In this document: positions 28,430-36,900 of the stretch, piece by piece
Layout: each line of letters starts with the position of its first letter
Numbering within the stretch: the first letter of the stretch is position 1
DNA from: Candidatus Nitrospira neomarina
Lineage (GTDB): Bacteria; Nitrospirota; Nitrospiria; Nitrospirales; UBA8639
NCBI RefSeq assembly: GCF_032051675.1
Contig: NZ_CP116968.1
Span: 4,732,526 to 4,796,525 of the forward strand
Direction: 5' to 3'
DNA length: 64,000 nt
Notes under the pieces: generated by a model
Databases searched by the model: none
Seen by the model: only the letters and a program-made list of their open reading frames with translations
Told to the model about the DNA's origin: nothing
Program-made: the position numbers and the translations under genes

Positions 28430-29263
28430 ATGCAGGAGGAGAAGAATCAGATTGTGTCGGGCATCCTCAAGGCCCGGGCGGAATTGGAGCAGGTGCTGTA
28501 TGACCTGGAGAAACTGCCGGTCGTCAGTGAAAGTGCTGTTCATTTTGCCGCCCATGCATTGAATAACTTTCTCACCGTGGTAGGGGGGACAGTCGAATTG
28601 CTCCTGTTAGTGCTGGCGAAACATCCGGACGACCAGGTTCGCACCGGATTGGAAGCGTTGCAGCATGCCACTCAATTGATGACGCACACCGTCAGTCAAA
28701 TGGTGAATGCCGAGACAGGACGGGATGCGACGCTGCGCTTCGAAAAGGTGGAACTGCCGATCATGGCTCAGCGGTTCAGGCTTTTTTATCAACGCATTGC
28801 AGATCAAAAACAGATTCAGTGTCTCTCGGTAGCCCCTGCGGATGTTCCTTCGGTGTGGACGGATCGGGTGGCGACGGCCGCCGCGCTGGATAACTTATTC
28901 TCGAACGCGGTGAAGTACTCACCACCCGGGAAGCGGATCTGGGTAGAAGTGGAGCCCCAGGATGATTGGGTGATTTGTCGTGTTCGCGATGAAGGTCCCG
29001 GCCTGAGTTTGGAAGACCAGGCCAAACTCTTTCAACCCGGTATTCAACTCACTCCGAGGCCCACGGCAGGAGAGCCGTCAACAGGGTACGGCTTGGCGGT
29101 CGCGAAGGAACTGATCGAGAAGGTGGGGGGACAGATTTGGTGTGAGAGCGTGTTTGGCCAGGGGGCCTGTTTCTCTTTTCGTCTTCCACAATACCGGGAA
29201 GCGGTGCATGGATCGGGGATGACCCAATCAGGTCCGCAAGAGGGAAAGGAGCGCAGGGACTGA
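28430..29263 (+). CDS. Orphan histidine kinase lacking a sensor domain
   Basis: 277 residues, soluble. A short helical start leads into a HisKA-like helix pair with AAHALNNFLTVVGGTVELL (candidate phosphoacceptor His before NN), then an HATPase with NLFSNAVKYSPPGK, DEGPGLS and TGYGLAVAKELIEKVGG. No sensor or receiver is attached and no response regulator is adjacent. The ribosome site GGGAGGAAAG is strong. The partner must be elsewhere. The kinase fold is clear; whether it acts as kinase or phosphatase is not. Confidence 0.85.
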   Translation: MQEEKNQIVSGILKARAELEQVLYDLEKLPVVSESAVHFAAHALNNFLTVVGGTVELLLLVLAKHPDDQVRTGLEALQHATQLMTHTVSQMVNAETGRDATLRFEKVELPIMAQRFRLFYQRIADQKQIQCLSVAPADVPSVWTDRVATAAALDNLFSNAVKYSPPGKRIWVEVEPQDDWVICRVRDEGPGLSLEDQAKLFQPGIQLTPRPTAGEPSTGYGLAVAKELIEKVGGQIWCESVFGQGACFSFRLPQYREAVHGSGMTQSGPQEGKERRD

Positions 29264-29367
29264 CCCGTATGCCGGGGCTGGTCGTGGCGCTCACAGCATG
29301 AGCTCCCTTCACGGCTCCCGGTGGCGGCCCAGACAGGTGTAGGCTTGAGTTGGGAGTCGGCCTAGCT

Positions 29368-29841
29368 ATGACCTTTCGCAACAACGTCGCCGCGTTTCTT
29401 TGGGGCTTTTCGGCCATTTTCCTGGTGCTTGTTGCGGCTATGACATATGTGTTTATCCGCGACGGGGCACCATTCGGCTATTCTCCCATCATCGTCACTG
29501 GCGCGATGGCGCTCTTGTGGATCGGTGCGGTGGGTCTCACCGTATATTCCACGAGCAAACATTGCCTTCGAGTCACCGTCCGATCAGATTCACCCGTCTT
29601 CATTACATGGCGCTTCCCGTTCAGGAAGGAAGAAAGAATTGTGGCGCGTACCGACATCGCTCCTGCAACAGTGGTCGAGTCAACTGACGATGAAGGTGCC
29701 CCATACTTTCATGTTCGCGTCCCGATTCAGGATGGAACGATGATAGATATCGCAGAAGGTCACCATCGGGCGTCCTGTGAAGCAACGTGTCTACGCTTCA
29801 ATGCGATACTGGGGCAGCGCTCGACTGAAGCAACTGTGTGA
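29368..29841 (+). CDS. Small membrane protein of unknown function
   Basis: About 157 residues from the ATG at 29368 (a TTG at 29350 is possible). Two membrane helices, AAFLWGFSAIFLVLVAAMTY and GAMALLWIGAVGLTVY, are followed by a soluble part of about 100 residues with a PH-like feel (beta strands rich in Val, Ile and Arg, such as LRVTVRSDSPVFITWRFPF). No family is recognised. It lies 104 bases after the orphan kinase on the same strand and just before a secreted protein gene. Confidence 0.6.
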   Translation: MTFRNNVAAFLWGFSAIFLVLVAAMTYVFIRDGAPFGYSPIIVTGAMALLWIGAVGLTVYSTSKHCLRVTVRSDSPVFITWRFPFRKEERIVARTDIAPATVVESTDDEGAPYFHVRVPIQDGTMIDIAEGHHRASCEATCLRFNAILGQRSTEATV

Positions 29842-29900
29842 GGGAATGGCGAGAAGGTCTTAACGGTGTTCTGAGCAAGGCCCTTGAAGGAGAAACTCCT

Positions 29901-30428
29901 ATGAAACCGAAACAATGCATCCTGTTCCCGCTTCTGACCCTGATCGCCTCGTTTCTTGGTTCGTCCCCGGCCTTGGCGGGTGGAGAAACCGCCAAGGCCG
30001 GGCTTGGGCAAGCGCAAGCGTCTGCAGTCAAATGGCAGGCGGACGCGGTCCTGGTCCAAATCATCACCATCTCAGGAAATATTGACGGCACCGCGGAGAA
30101 ATGGAGCTTTCTCTTCCATTCACCTCAGGGGAAAAAGAGTTACAAGGTGGACGTGAAGGGCGGCAAGATTGACCAAACAACTGAAGTGTCGCCGAGTTTC
30201 ACCGATGCGATGGCTGGAGACTTTATTGATAGTGACCAGGCGATGGCAGAAGCGAAAAAGAAAGGGCTCAAAGGGAAGCGCAGAGCCATGTTGACCCTTC
30301 ATGTCATGCTTCAAGGCACCAAAAGCGAAGGCCCCTATTGGAATATTGTCAGTGATCAGGCGGAAGGCAGGAGCACGCTCATTAAGGCTGAGACCGGGAA
30401 GTTCTTCAGACACCAGCCACTCAAATAG
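29901..30428 (+). CDS. Secreted protein of unknown function
   Basis: 175 residues. A clean Sec signal peptide ends near SSPALAGG. The mature part has two alpha/beta units reminiscent of PepSY-like repeats (SFLFHSPQGKKSYKVDVKGG, and WNIVSDQAEGRSTLIKAETG at the C-terminus), but no confident family match. The ATG at 29901 has AAGGAG eight bases upstream; the frame extends further upstream without a signal peptide, so this start is preferred. It probably shares a transcript with the small membrane protein before it. Confidence 0.72.
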   Translation: MKPKQCILFPLLTLIASFLGSSPALAGGETAKAGLGQAQASAVKWQADAVLVQIITISGNIDGTAEKWSFLFHSPQGKKSYKVDVKGGKIDQTTEVSPSFTDAMAGDFIDSDQAMAEAKKKGLKGKRRAMLTLHVMLQGTKSEGPYWNIVSDQAEGRSTLIKAETGKFFRHQPLK

Positions 30429-30611
30429 AGGGTAATTGACCCCGGTCCGCTTTCTGCCAGGGCGAGGAAACCCCACATGCATTATTGAAAGTCTAACCCC
30501 TGTGGTTATGGCCGGGCCAACCCAGCTGTGTCACCTGACCGATTTTTCACGGAGAACAAGACGATGATTGCGATACCTATTAAGCAGTTTTAATGTCGAA
30601 AATGGGGTGTA

Positions 30612-30833
30612 TCAAGATTCGAAGAGTTCGCGGACCAGACCCCTCTGCGGAATGATGGAACGGAACGTTCAAATGGCAAGCATTGTATGATCCGGGACCG
30701 GCACTGTGACTGTTCCTGCGTCAGTGCGGCACTGCATGATAATGTGGCTTCCCCGTCGGCGTACTTCAGAAAATCCTTGTCTTTGGAGTATTTTGCAGAC
30801 ATCTTTCCCAGAGAGAACCCGCAGCTTACCCAT
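30612..30833 (-). pseudogene. hicA: hicA toxin gene inactivated by a nonsense codon
   Basis: The frame from ATG 30833 reads MGKLRVLSGKDVCKILQRQG, then VRRRGSHIIMQ with the catalytic His30 and VTVPVPDHTMLAI, a textbook HicA double-stranded-RNA-binding-fold toxin. A TGA at 30669-30671 (codon 55) interrupts it. The same frame then continues TFRSIIPQRGLVRELFES to a second stop at 30612-30614, which matches the usual HicA C-terminus; the stop occupies the place of the usual Gly, so GGA to TGA explains it. The start overlaps the end of hicB. The toxin is probably inactive because its last helix is lost. Confidence 0.82.
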
Positions 30834-31050
30834 GTGCGGCTTCGAATCGCGTCACATACACTTCGGTGTGAAGACGACGCCCGATCTCGTCAGGATCCGC
30901 GCATTCGAGGAACATTTCTACCGCTTCCTTCAAATTAGCTGTCGCTTCTTCCACGGTGGTTCCCTGGCTGGCCACATCCAACTCAGGACAAAGGGCCACA
31001 TACAGATCGCCCTCTTTTTCGACAACCGCAGTATAGCTGCTTGTCCCCAT
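30826..31050 (-). CDS. hicB: HicB-type antitoxin
   Basis: 74 residues with the typical HicB partial RNase H-like fold: YTAVVEKEGDLYVALCPELD, then VASQGTTVEEATANLKEAVE and MFLECAD. No helix-turn-helix follows, so it belongs to the short HicB-like group. It is the first gene of the pair and overlaps hicA by eight bases. Since hicA has a nonsense codon, the antitoxin now lacks a functional local toxin. Confidence 0.88.
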   Translation of the reverse strand: MGTSSYTAVVEKEGDLYVALCPELDVASQGTTVEEATANLKEAVEMFLECADPDEIGRRLHTEVYVTRFEAAHG

Positions 31051-31312
31051 TATTTTTCCTCCTCGTTATTTGAGACTAAATGACCACTAAACATCTGGAC
31101 ATCACGATTGTATTCTTTTGTTTGTATTTGGCCGGATCGTTCCGAAGGACGTGAATTTTCTCACAATAGACCACGACATTCCGCTTCTTAGAATTTGGAT
31201 GGGAAAGTTGGTTAAGGCTAGGCCACGGATAAGATCATGTCAAGCGGCTAATCCACTATGTTCCTTTCAAAGTGAGCTAATGAACTGGTGGGATGACGAA
31301 ACACGTTCCAGA

Positions 31313-34000
31313 TTACGGAAAGGAAAATAAAATTCGTCTGACCCATTTTTCGAATTCAACGGCGAAAAACACGATTGTTGAAAGGATGAGGCAGAGGCCG
31401 AGTTGGTTCAGAGTTAACGGCATCGTATGAAAGATGGGATTGAAAAATGGCACGTAGATTGTGGCCATTTGAAGGGCGAATGTGAGTACCACGGCCCCTA
31501 ATAACCATTGATTGCTCAACGGCCCTCGCTGCAGAAATGAATCCTGTTCTGCACGAATGGCCAGCACATGTCCCATCTGGGACAAGGTGAGGACGGTGAA
31601 CACCATGGTCTGCCATTGCGCCAGATTGGTCTCATAAGCCCACATTTCGGTGGCCAGCGACACGCCGCCCATGAGCAGGCCTACCCACAAGATATGTTGC
31701 CAGAGGCCACCGGCAAAGATGCTTTCATTCGGCGGGCGGGGAGGGCGCTGCATGATGTTGCGCTCTTCGGGTTCCATCGCGAGAGCGAGGCCGGGTAAGC
31801 CGTCGGTGACGAGATTGATCCATAAGATCTGAATCGGGAGCAGGGGAATCGGCAGGCCGAATAAGGGGGCCAGGAAAATCGTCCAGATTTCTCCGGAATT
31901 ACTCGTCATCGTATATTTCACAAATTTGCGGATGTTGTCATAAATCCGGCGTCCGTCCCGGACAGCAGTGACAATAGTCGCAAAGTTATCATCCAACAGA
32001 ATCATGTCGGAGGCTTCCCGGGCCACGTCGGTGCCGGTTTGCCCCATCGCGATGCCGATGTTGGCCTGGTTTAGCGCGGGGGCGTCATTCACCCCGTCAC
32101 CGGTCATCGCGACAAACTCTCCTCTGTTTTGCAGGGCTTTGACGATGGCAATTTTTTGCGTGGGGGTAATGCGGGCATAGACCCGGGTATGCTCAACCAG
32201 TTGCGCCAGTTCTTCAGGGGAACGGTGTTCCAATTCCTGGCCGGTCAGCACCTTGGTGTCCTTATTGATAATGCCGACGCGTGAGGCAATGGCTTTGGCG
32301 GTGCCGGGGTGATCGCCGGTGATCATGACGGGGGTGATTCCTGCCGATTGGCAGAGGGCGACCGCCTTGGCGGCTTCTTTCCGTGGCGGGTCCATCATGC
32401 CGGCAAATCCGAGGAAGGTGAGTTCGCGTTCGACAGTCGAGGAAGTCATTTCCGTGGGTGCTTGATCCCATTGCCGATAGGCCACCGCCAACACCCGCAA
32501 GCCTTCATTGGCCATCTGTTCGGCCTGCTCTAATAGACTATCGATGTCTAGTGACACAGGGCCGGTCTGTGTGAGCATGGATTGGCAAAGCGGAAGAAGT
32601 TTTTCTGGCGATCCTTTGGTAAAAGAGATGGTGCCCTTCGGCATGCGATGCATTGTCGTCATGCATTGGCGGTCTGAGTCGAAGGGGATTTCTTCTATGC
32701 GGGGATTGGTGGTCTCTAATGTGCCTTTGTCATACCCGGCCTCCACGGCCGCCAGATACAAGGCCACTTCGGTGGGATCACCCAGGGTTTGGCCTTCGGT
32801 CTGTGCCTTTGCATCGTTGTTGAGCGCCAACCCCAGAAAAAACAGATGAATGGGATTGTGGAGGTCGGCGTCGCTGTCGGGTTGTCTACACGCGGAAGGG
32901 CGCAATACGTTCCCGGCCACCGACATCTGCTCCACACGCATGGAATTTTGTGTGAGCGTGCCTGTTTTATCGGAGCAAATATAAGTGACGGAGCCTAAGG
33001 TTTCCACAGCGGGCAGTCGACGGATCAACGCCTGTTTGCGGGCCATTTTCCGCGCACCCAGAGCCAGCGAAATGGTGACGACGGCTGGTAAGGCTTCAGG
33101 AATTGCGGCCACGGCCAGACTCACGGCCGTTAGGAACATGAGCACCGGCGGCTCACCTCGCCAGACGCCCACAGCAAACAACACAATACAGATGGCCAGA
33201 ACGGCCAGCGCGAGACGTCGTCCAAACACCGCCAGGCGTTGTTGCAAAGGCGTTTTGATGTCTTCGTCCTTATGCAGGAGCGACGCGATCTGTCCTAGCT
33301 CGGTCTTTTGGCCTGTGCCAATGACGATCCCTGTGCCGCGCCCATATGTCAGGAGCGTGCCTTTATAGGCCATATTCCGTCGATCACCCAGGGGAAGCTT
33401 CGGGTCGTCCAGCGGGTCGGTCTGTTTGTCTACCGCAACGCTCTCGCCTGTGAGCGCGGATTCATCCGCTTTGAGTTGAATGGCTTCGACTAATCGAAGA
33501 TCGGCAGGAATGAGGTCTCCGGCTTCCAGCAGGACGATGTCGCCCGGTACCACATCAAGCGTGGAGAGCGAGGCGATCTGCTGCTCACGTCGAATGCGCG
33601 TTGTAGGCGTGGCGAGCTTCTTGATAGCCTGCATGGCGCGATCCGCCCGATATTCCTGCACAAATCCAATGATGCCGTTGAGTACCACGATGATGACAAT
33701 CGCCAGGGCATCCAGACGCTCCCCCAACATGCCCGAGACAATGGCGGCGCCAATGAGCACCAGGATCATAAAATCGGTGAATTGATCAACGAAGATTCGC
33801 GCGAGGCTACGCTGGCGATGTTCGGGAATGGTGTTTTGGCCATGTTGTTGCAACCGGCGGCGGGCTTCTCCGGCATTGAGCCCCGTGTAAGGATCGACTT
33901 CCAGCCGTTGACTGATATCCGGGATAGAAAGAGTATGCCAGACCGTGTCGCTTGGCGATGCGCGAGGGGTCTCCGCTCTATTGTTGGGTGTGTTGGTCAT
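31313..34000 (-). CDS. P2A-type Ca2+-transporting ATPase (SERCA-like)
   Basis: 895 residues, complete. TGES at 184-187 marks the actuator, PEALPA at 301-306 lies in TM4, and the phosphorylation site is Asp344 in CSDKTGTLT. TM5 has SNSGE and TM6 NLVTDGLPG, matching the Asn/Glu and Asn/Asp Ca2+-ligand positions of SERCA. A VAMTGDGVNDAPAL hinge is present. It should export Ca2+, or possibly Mn2+, from the cytoplasm using ATP. It stands alone; an inverted repeat lies upstream at 34117-34200. Confidence 0.95.
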   Translation of the reverse strand: MTNTPNNRAETPRASPSDTVWHTLSIPDISQRLEVDPYTGLNAGEARRRLQQHGQNTIPEHRQRSLARIFVDQFTDFMILVLIGAAIVSGMLGERLDALAIVIIVVLNGIIGFVQEYRADRAMQAIKKLATPTTRIRREQQIASLSTLDVVPGDIVLLEAGDLIPADLRLVEAIQLKADESALTGESVAVDKQTDPLDDPKLPLGDRRNMAYKGTLLTYGRGTGIVIGTGQKTELGQIASLLHKDEDIKTPLQQRLAVFGRRLALAVLAICIVLFAVGVWRGEPPVLMFLTAVSLAVAAIPEALPAVVTISLALGARKMARKQALIRRLPAVETLGSVTYICSDKTGTLTQNSMRVEQMSVAGNVLRPSACRQPDSDADLHNPIHLFFLGLALNNDAKAQTEGQTLGDPTEVALYLAAVEAGYDKGTLETTNPRIEEIPFDSDRQCMTTMHRMPKGTISFTKGSPEKLLPLCQSMLTQTGPVSLDIDSLLEQAEQMANEGLRVLAVAYRQWDQAPTEMTSSTVERELTFLGFAGMMDPPRKEAAKAVALCQSAGITPVMITGDHPGTAKAIASRVGIINKDTKVLTGQELEHRSPEELAQLVEHTRVYARITPTQKIAIVKALQNRGEFVAMTGDGVNDAPALNQANIGIAMGQTGTDVAREASDMILLDDNFATIVTAVRDGRRIYDNIRKFVKYTMTSNSGEIWTIFLAPLFGLPIPLLPIQILWINLVTDGLPGLALAMEPEERNIMQRPPRPPNESIFAGGLWQHILWVGLLMGGVSLATEMWAYETNLAQWQTMVFTVLTLSQMGHVLAIRAEQDSFLQRGPLSNQWLLGAVVLTFALQMATIYVPFFNPIFHTMPLTLNQLGLCLILSTIVFFAVEFEKWVRRILFSFP

Positions 34001-34116
34001 CTTGGCTGGAATGTGTCTTCAGAAGTGTTTGGAACATTGGTGAGTCTGCGTGGCGTCATAACTTTAATTTCATCAATTACAAATGGGACGAATAATCTGT
34101 GATCAGATTAGTCGTG

Positions 34117-34200
34117 GTCATCCTGAGACCATGGCGAAGGATCTGTGCCCTGGTTGAGATGTCACACCTTAGCCAGATCCTTCGTTCCACTCAGGATGAC
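34117..34200. repeat. Imperfect inverted repeat, REP/MITE-like
   Basis: GTCATCCTGAG at 34117-34127 is mirrored by CTCAGGATGAC at 34190-34200, and the inner arms GAAGGATCTG and CAGATCCTTC also pair, so the 84-base unit can fold into a long hairpin. It lies between the divergent-facing upstream regions of the P-type ATPase and the cytochrome gene. No second copy is seen in the window. Confidence 0.6.
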
Positions 34201-34280
34201 ATATCCTTATTAGGATGGGTGCTTCTTATTGATGATTCAGCGCATTTAGCAAGCCGTGCCTGGCCGGTGAAACTTATAAG

Positions 34281-34769
34281 CTATCCCTCTTTAATTTGAT
34301 ACATCTTGTGGCATGCCAGGCATCTGGTCGTGATAGTCGACAGGCGTTGAAGAATGTCCTGTGATGTCGTACCCCCGTTGATCGCATCCGCCAATTCGTC
34401 AAAATCCCGATGTACGGACATTCCAAGCTGTTTGAGGGGAAGAGGAAGTTTAAGCATGAGTGAAGGATTGTCATCTACGGCCATTTTCATTCCGGCCGAA
34501 CGGGCCGCCGCTGCAGCCTGAGCATGTCCTTGGGTCTGGTCAGGATCGCTCAGGCCCGTTACGACGCCATGCACGGCCTGGAGCAGTTGCCGCATTTCCG
34601 TCAGGATAAAGTCACGTTCGGTTGGAGCAAGATGCACAACAGTTCGCCCATCGGCTGAAGGGGTGGTCGCCCCTTGAAAAAAAAACCAGCCCAGCAGGCC
34701 TGCGCTGACTATCCAGAGCACGAGTGTAATCCGGCAAAGATTTTTTGAGAATGAAGGGAAAGATGCCAA
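34281..34769 (-). CDS. Membrane-anchored cytochrome c'-like protein
   Basis: 162 residues. One N-terminal membrane helix (ITLVLWIVSAGLLGWFFF) acts as anchor or signal. The rest is helical with a single C-terminal heme c site, Cys150-Leu-Ala-Cys153-His154, followed by only eight residues. That arrangement is the class II or cytochrome c' type. It may be a small electron carrier or NO/O2 sensor at the periplasmic face. It is not obviously in an operon. Confidence 0.78.
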   Translation of the reverse strand: MASFPSFSKNLCRITLVLWIVSAGLLGWFFFQGATTPSADGRTVVHLAPTERDFILTEMRQLLQAVHGVVTGLSDPDQTQGHAQAAAAARSAGMKMAVDDNPSLMLKLPLPLKQLGMSVHRDFDELADAINGGTTSQDILQRLSTITTRCLACHKMYQIKEG

Positions 34770-34951
34770 CTGGAGTCTCCTTATTTTTTCAATACCTGTT
34801 CGTTTAAGAAATCAACTGGGGCATTATTCTACATGACTAATGATTTTGACTGTACCTCTTTTCCCCAATGTTCCAGCGAAGCGTACTCGGCCTATTGAAG
34901 ATTGTTGAGGTTTTGCTAGTTATATCGATCATTTCAAGTTCCCAAAAAATA

Positions 34952-34967
34952 AGGCATATCTCTTGCC
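34952..34967 (+). promoter_or_regulatory. Sigma-54-like -24/-12 promoter of the pyruvate oxidoreductase operon
   Basis: AGGCATATCTCTTGCC has the GG and GC elements exactly 10 bases apart, with TTGC at the -12 box. It lies about 60 bases before the first gene of the operon at 35029. The first base differs from the TGGCAY consensus, so it is a good but not perfect match. Confidence 0.55.
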
Positions 34968-35028
34968 AAATACATTATTAGTGAGTGCTAGCGACAGGAT
35001 TACATTCAAGTGAATTGTTGGGAGGCCG

Positions 35029-35601
35029 ATGATCCAAATCCGTATTCATGGCCGAGGAGGGCAGGGCGTGGTGACTGCTGCGGAGCTGCTTGCGTTAGCG
35101 GCATTCCGGGATGGGAAGGAAGCTCAGGCCTTTCCCAGTTTTGGATCTGAACGGACCGGTGCGCCGGTCACGGCATTCTGCCGGATCGATTCCCAACCGA
35201 TTCGCAGTCGGGAGCCGGTCTATCATCCGGATGTCCTGCTCATACAGGACTCCACCCTGCTGCATCAGGTGGATGTCTTTGCCGGATTGGCTATGTCAGC
35301 CTTTGTTCTGATTAATTCCACACGAGATGTTGACGCGCTTCATCTTAGGGACTTTGTCATTCAACATCCCGAAATGCAGATGCATACGCTTCCGGCATCC
35401 GATCTGGCCCTGAAACATCTTGGGCGACCGTTTGCCAATATCGGGATGGTGGCCGGTTACGCGGCCCTGACCGGGGAAGTCAGCAAAGCTTCCGTGAATC
35501 AGGCGATCACAGAGAAGTTTCCGGGAACGATTGGAGAGTTGAATGCGGCGGTGGCTGCAGAGGTGTATGACTATGTTGCGGCAAATCTGGCCAAGGTCTA
35601 A
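35029..35601 (+). CDS. porG: Pyruvate:ferredoxin oxidoreductase, gamma subunit
   Basis: 190 residues. MIQIRIHGRGGQGVVTAAEL is the hallmark of the gamma subunit of 2-oxoacid:ferredoxin oxidoreductases, followed by FPSFGSERTGAPVTAFCRI. It binds the CoA side of the multisubunit enzyme that interconverts pyruvate and acetyl-CoA plus CO2. It is first in the operon; its TAA overlaps the ATG of the alpha gene. A GGGAGG ribosome site and a sigma-54-like promoter lie upstream. Confidence 0.93.
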   Translation: MIQIRIHGRGGQGVVTAAELLALAAFRDGKEAQAFPSFGSERTGAPVTAFCRIDSQPIRSREPVYHPDVLLIQDSTLLHQVDVFAGLAMSAFVLINSTRDVDALHLRDFVIQHPEMQMHTLPASDLALKHLGRPFANIGMVAGYAALTGEVSKASVNQAITEKFPGTIGELNAAVAAEVYDYVAANLAKV

Positions 35602-36881
35602 TGCAATCAAGGAATCAATGGACGACCATGAAACAACACATTGAAGGATCTCAAGCCGTGGCCCATGCCGTCGCGTTGTGTCGGCCTGAAGTGATGGCCT
35701 GTTATCCGATCTCTCCTCAAACCCATATTGTCGAAACTCTTTCACGCAAGGTGAAAGCCGGAGAAATCGGCAATTGCCAATTCCTGAATGTCGAATCGGA
35801 GTTCGGCGCCCTAAGCGTGCTGATCGGCGCCTCGGCCATGGGCGCGCGAACCTATACCGCGACGACGAGCCAGGGGCTGTTATTCATGGCGGAAGCGGTC
35901 TATAACGCAGCAGGGTTGGGGCTCCCCATTGTCATGACCATTGCCAATCGCGCCCTCGGCGCGCCGATCAATATCTGGAACGATCATTCGGATAGCATGT
36001 CTATGCGGGATGCCGGCTGGATTCAATTGTTTGCGGAAGATAATCAAGAAGCTGTCGATCTTCATATTCAAGCGTTTCGCCTGGCTGAGGAACTCAGTTG
36101 CCCGGTGATGGTCTGCATGGATGGCTATATTCTCACTCATGCCTATGAGGTGGTGGATCTTCCTACGCAAGAGCAGGTGGATGCGTATCTGCCGGCGTTT
36201 GAACCCGTTCAAGTGCTAGACCCGCAAGATCCGGTGTCCATCGGCGCGATGGTCGGACCGGAAGCTTTTGCCGAGGTACGGTACCTCGCGCATGACAAGC
36301 ATCTGCGAGCATTAGAGGCGATCCCACGCCTCGCTCGGGCTTTTGAGGATATTTTTCAGCGTCGGTCCGGTGGACTGTTGAAGACCTATCACACGGATGA
36401 GGCGGAAACGATTCTGCTGGCACTGGGATCGGTGAACGGTACGATAAAAGACGCGGTGGATGACTTGCGGAAAGACGGATGGCCGGTCGGTTCTATTGCG
36501 CTCTGTGCATTTCGTCCCTTCCCCTCCCATGCTCTTCGCCATGTTGTTCAGGATGCCAAGCGGATCATTGTTTTTGAAAAAGACCTGGCGGTGGGAAAGG
36601 GTGGCATCGTGTCCAGCGATGTGAAGATGGCACTGCGGGGATTACCAACTATCGTGGATACGGTGATCGCCGGACTTGGAGGTCGCCCGATTCCTACAGC
36701 CTCGGTCATTGATACCGTGAAGCAAGCATGCCTGGAGGGTTTGGAGGAACCTCATTTCCTCGATCTGAATTGGGACGCCATTAATCGGGAATTGACCAGA
36801 CAACAGGCGCAGCGGCGTTCGGGACCCACCGCAGAAAATATTCTCCGGGAAATCGGTGCTCCCGGTGCATCGCCCATTTAA
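35601..36881 (+). CDS. porA: Pyruvate:ferredoxin oxidoreductase, alpha subunit
   Basis: 426 residues. IEGSQAVAHAVALCRPEVMA and ACYPISPQT begin the pyrimidine-binding domain, with NVESEFGALSVLIGAS and TATTSQGLLFMAEAVY as further family motifs; the C-terminal domain has GSVNGTIKDAVDDL and FRPFPSHALR. It supplies half of the thiamine diphosphate site with the beta subunit. The start at 35601 overlaps the gamma stop; an ATG at 35628 (MKQHIEG) is the more conserved start point and may be the real one. Confidence 0.93.
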   Translation: MQSRNQWTTMKQHIEGSQAVAHAVALCRPEVMACYPISPQTHIVETLSRKVKAGEIGNCQFLNVESEFGALSVLIGASAMGARTYTATTSQGLLFMAEAVYNAAGLGLPIVMTIANRALGAPINIWNDHSDSMSMRDAGWIQLFAEDNQEAVDLHIQAFRLAEELSCPVMVCMDGYILTHAYEVVDLPTQEQVDAYLPAFEPVQVLDPQDPVSIGAMVGPEAFAEVRYLAHDKHLRALEAIPRLARAFEDIFQRRSGGLLKTYHTDEAETILLALGSVNGTIKDAVDDLRKDGWPVGSIALCAFRPFPSHALRHVVQDAKRIIVFEKDLAVGKGGIVSSDVKMALRGLPTIVDTVIAGLGGRPIPTASVIDTVKQACLEGLEEPHFLDLNWDAINRELTRQQAQRRSGPTAENILREIGAPGASPI

Positions 36882-36900
36882 TTTTAGTCGTGAGGCCGGT

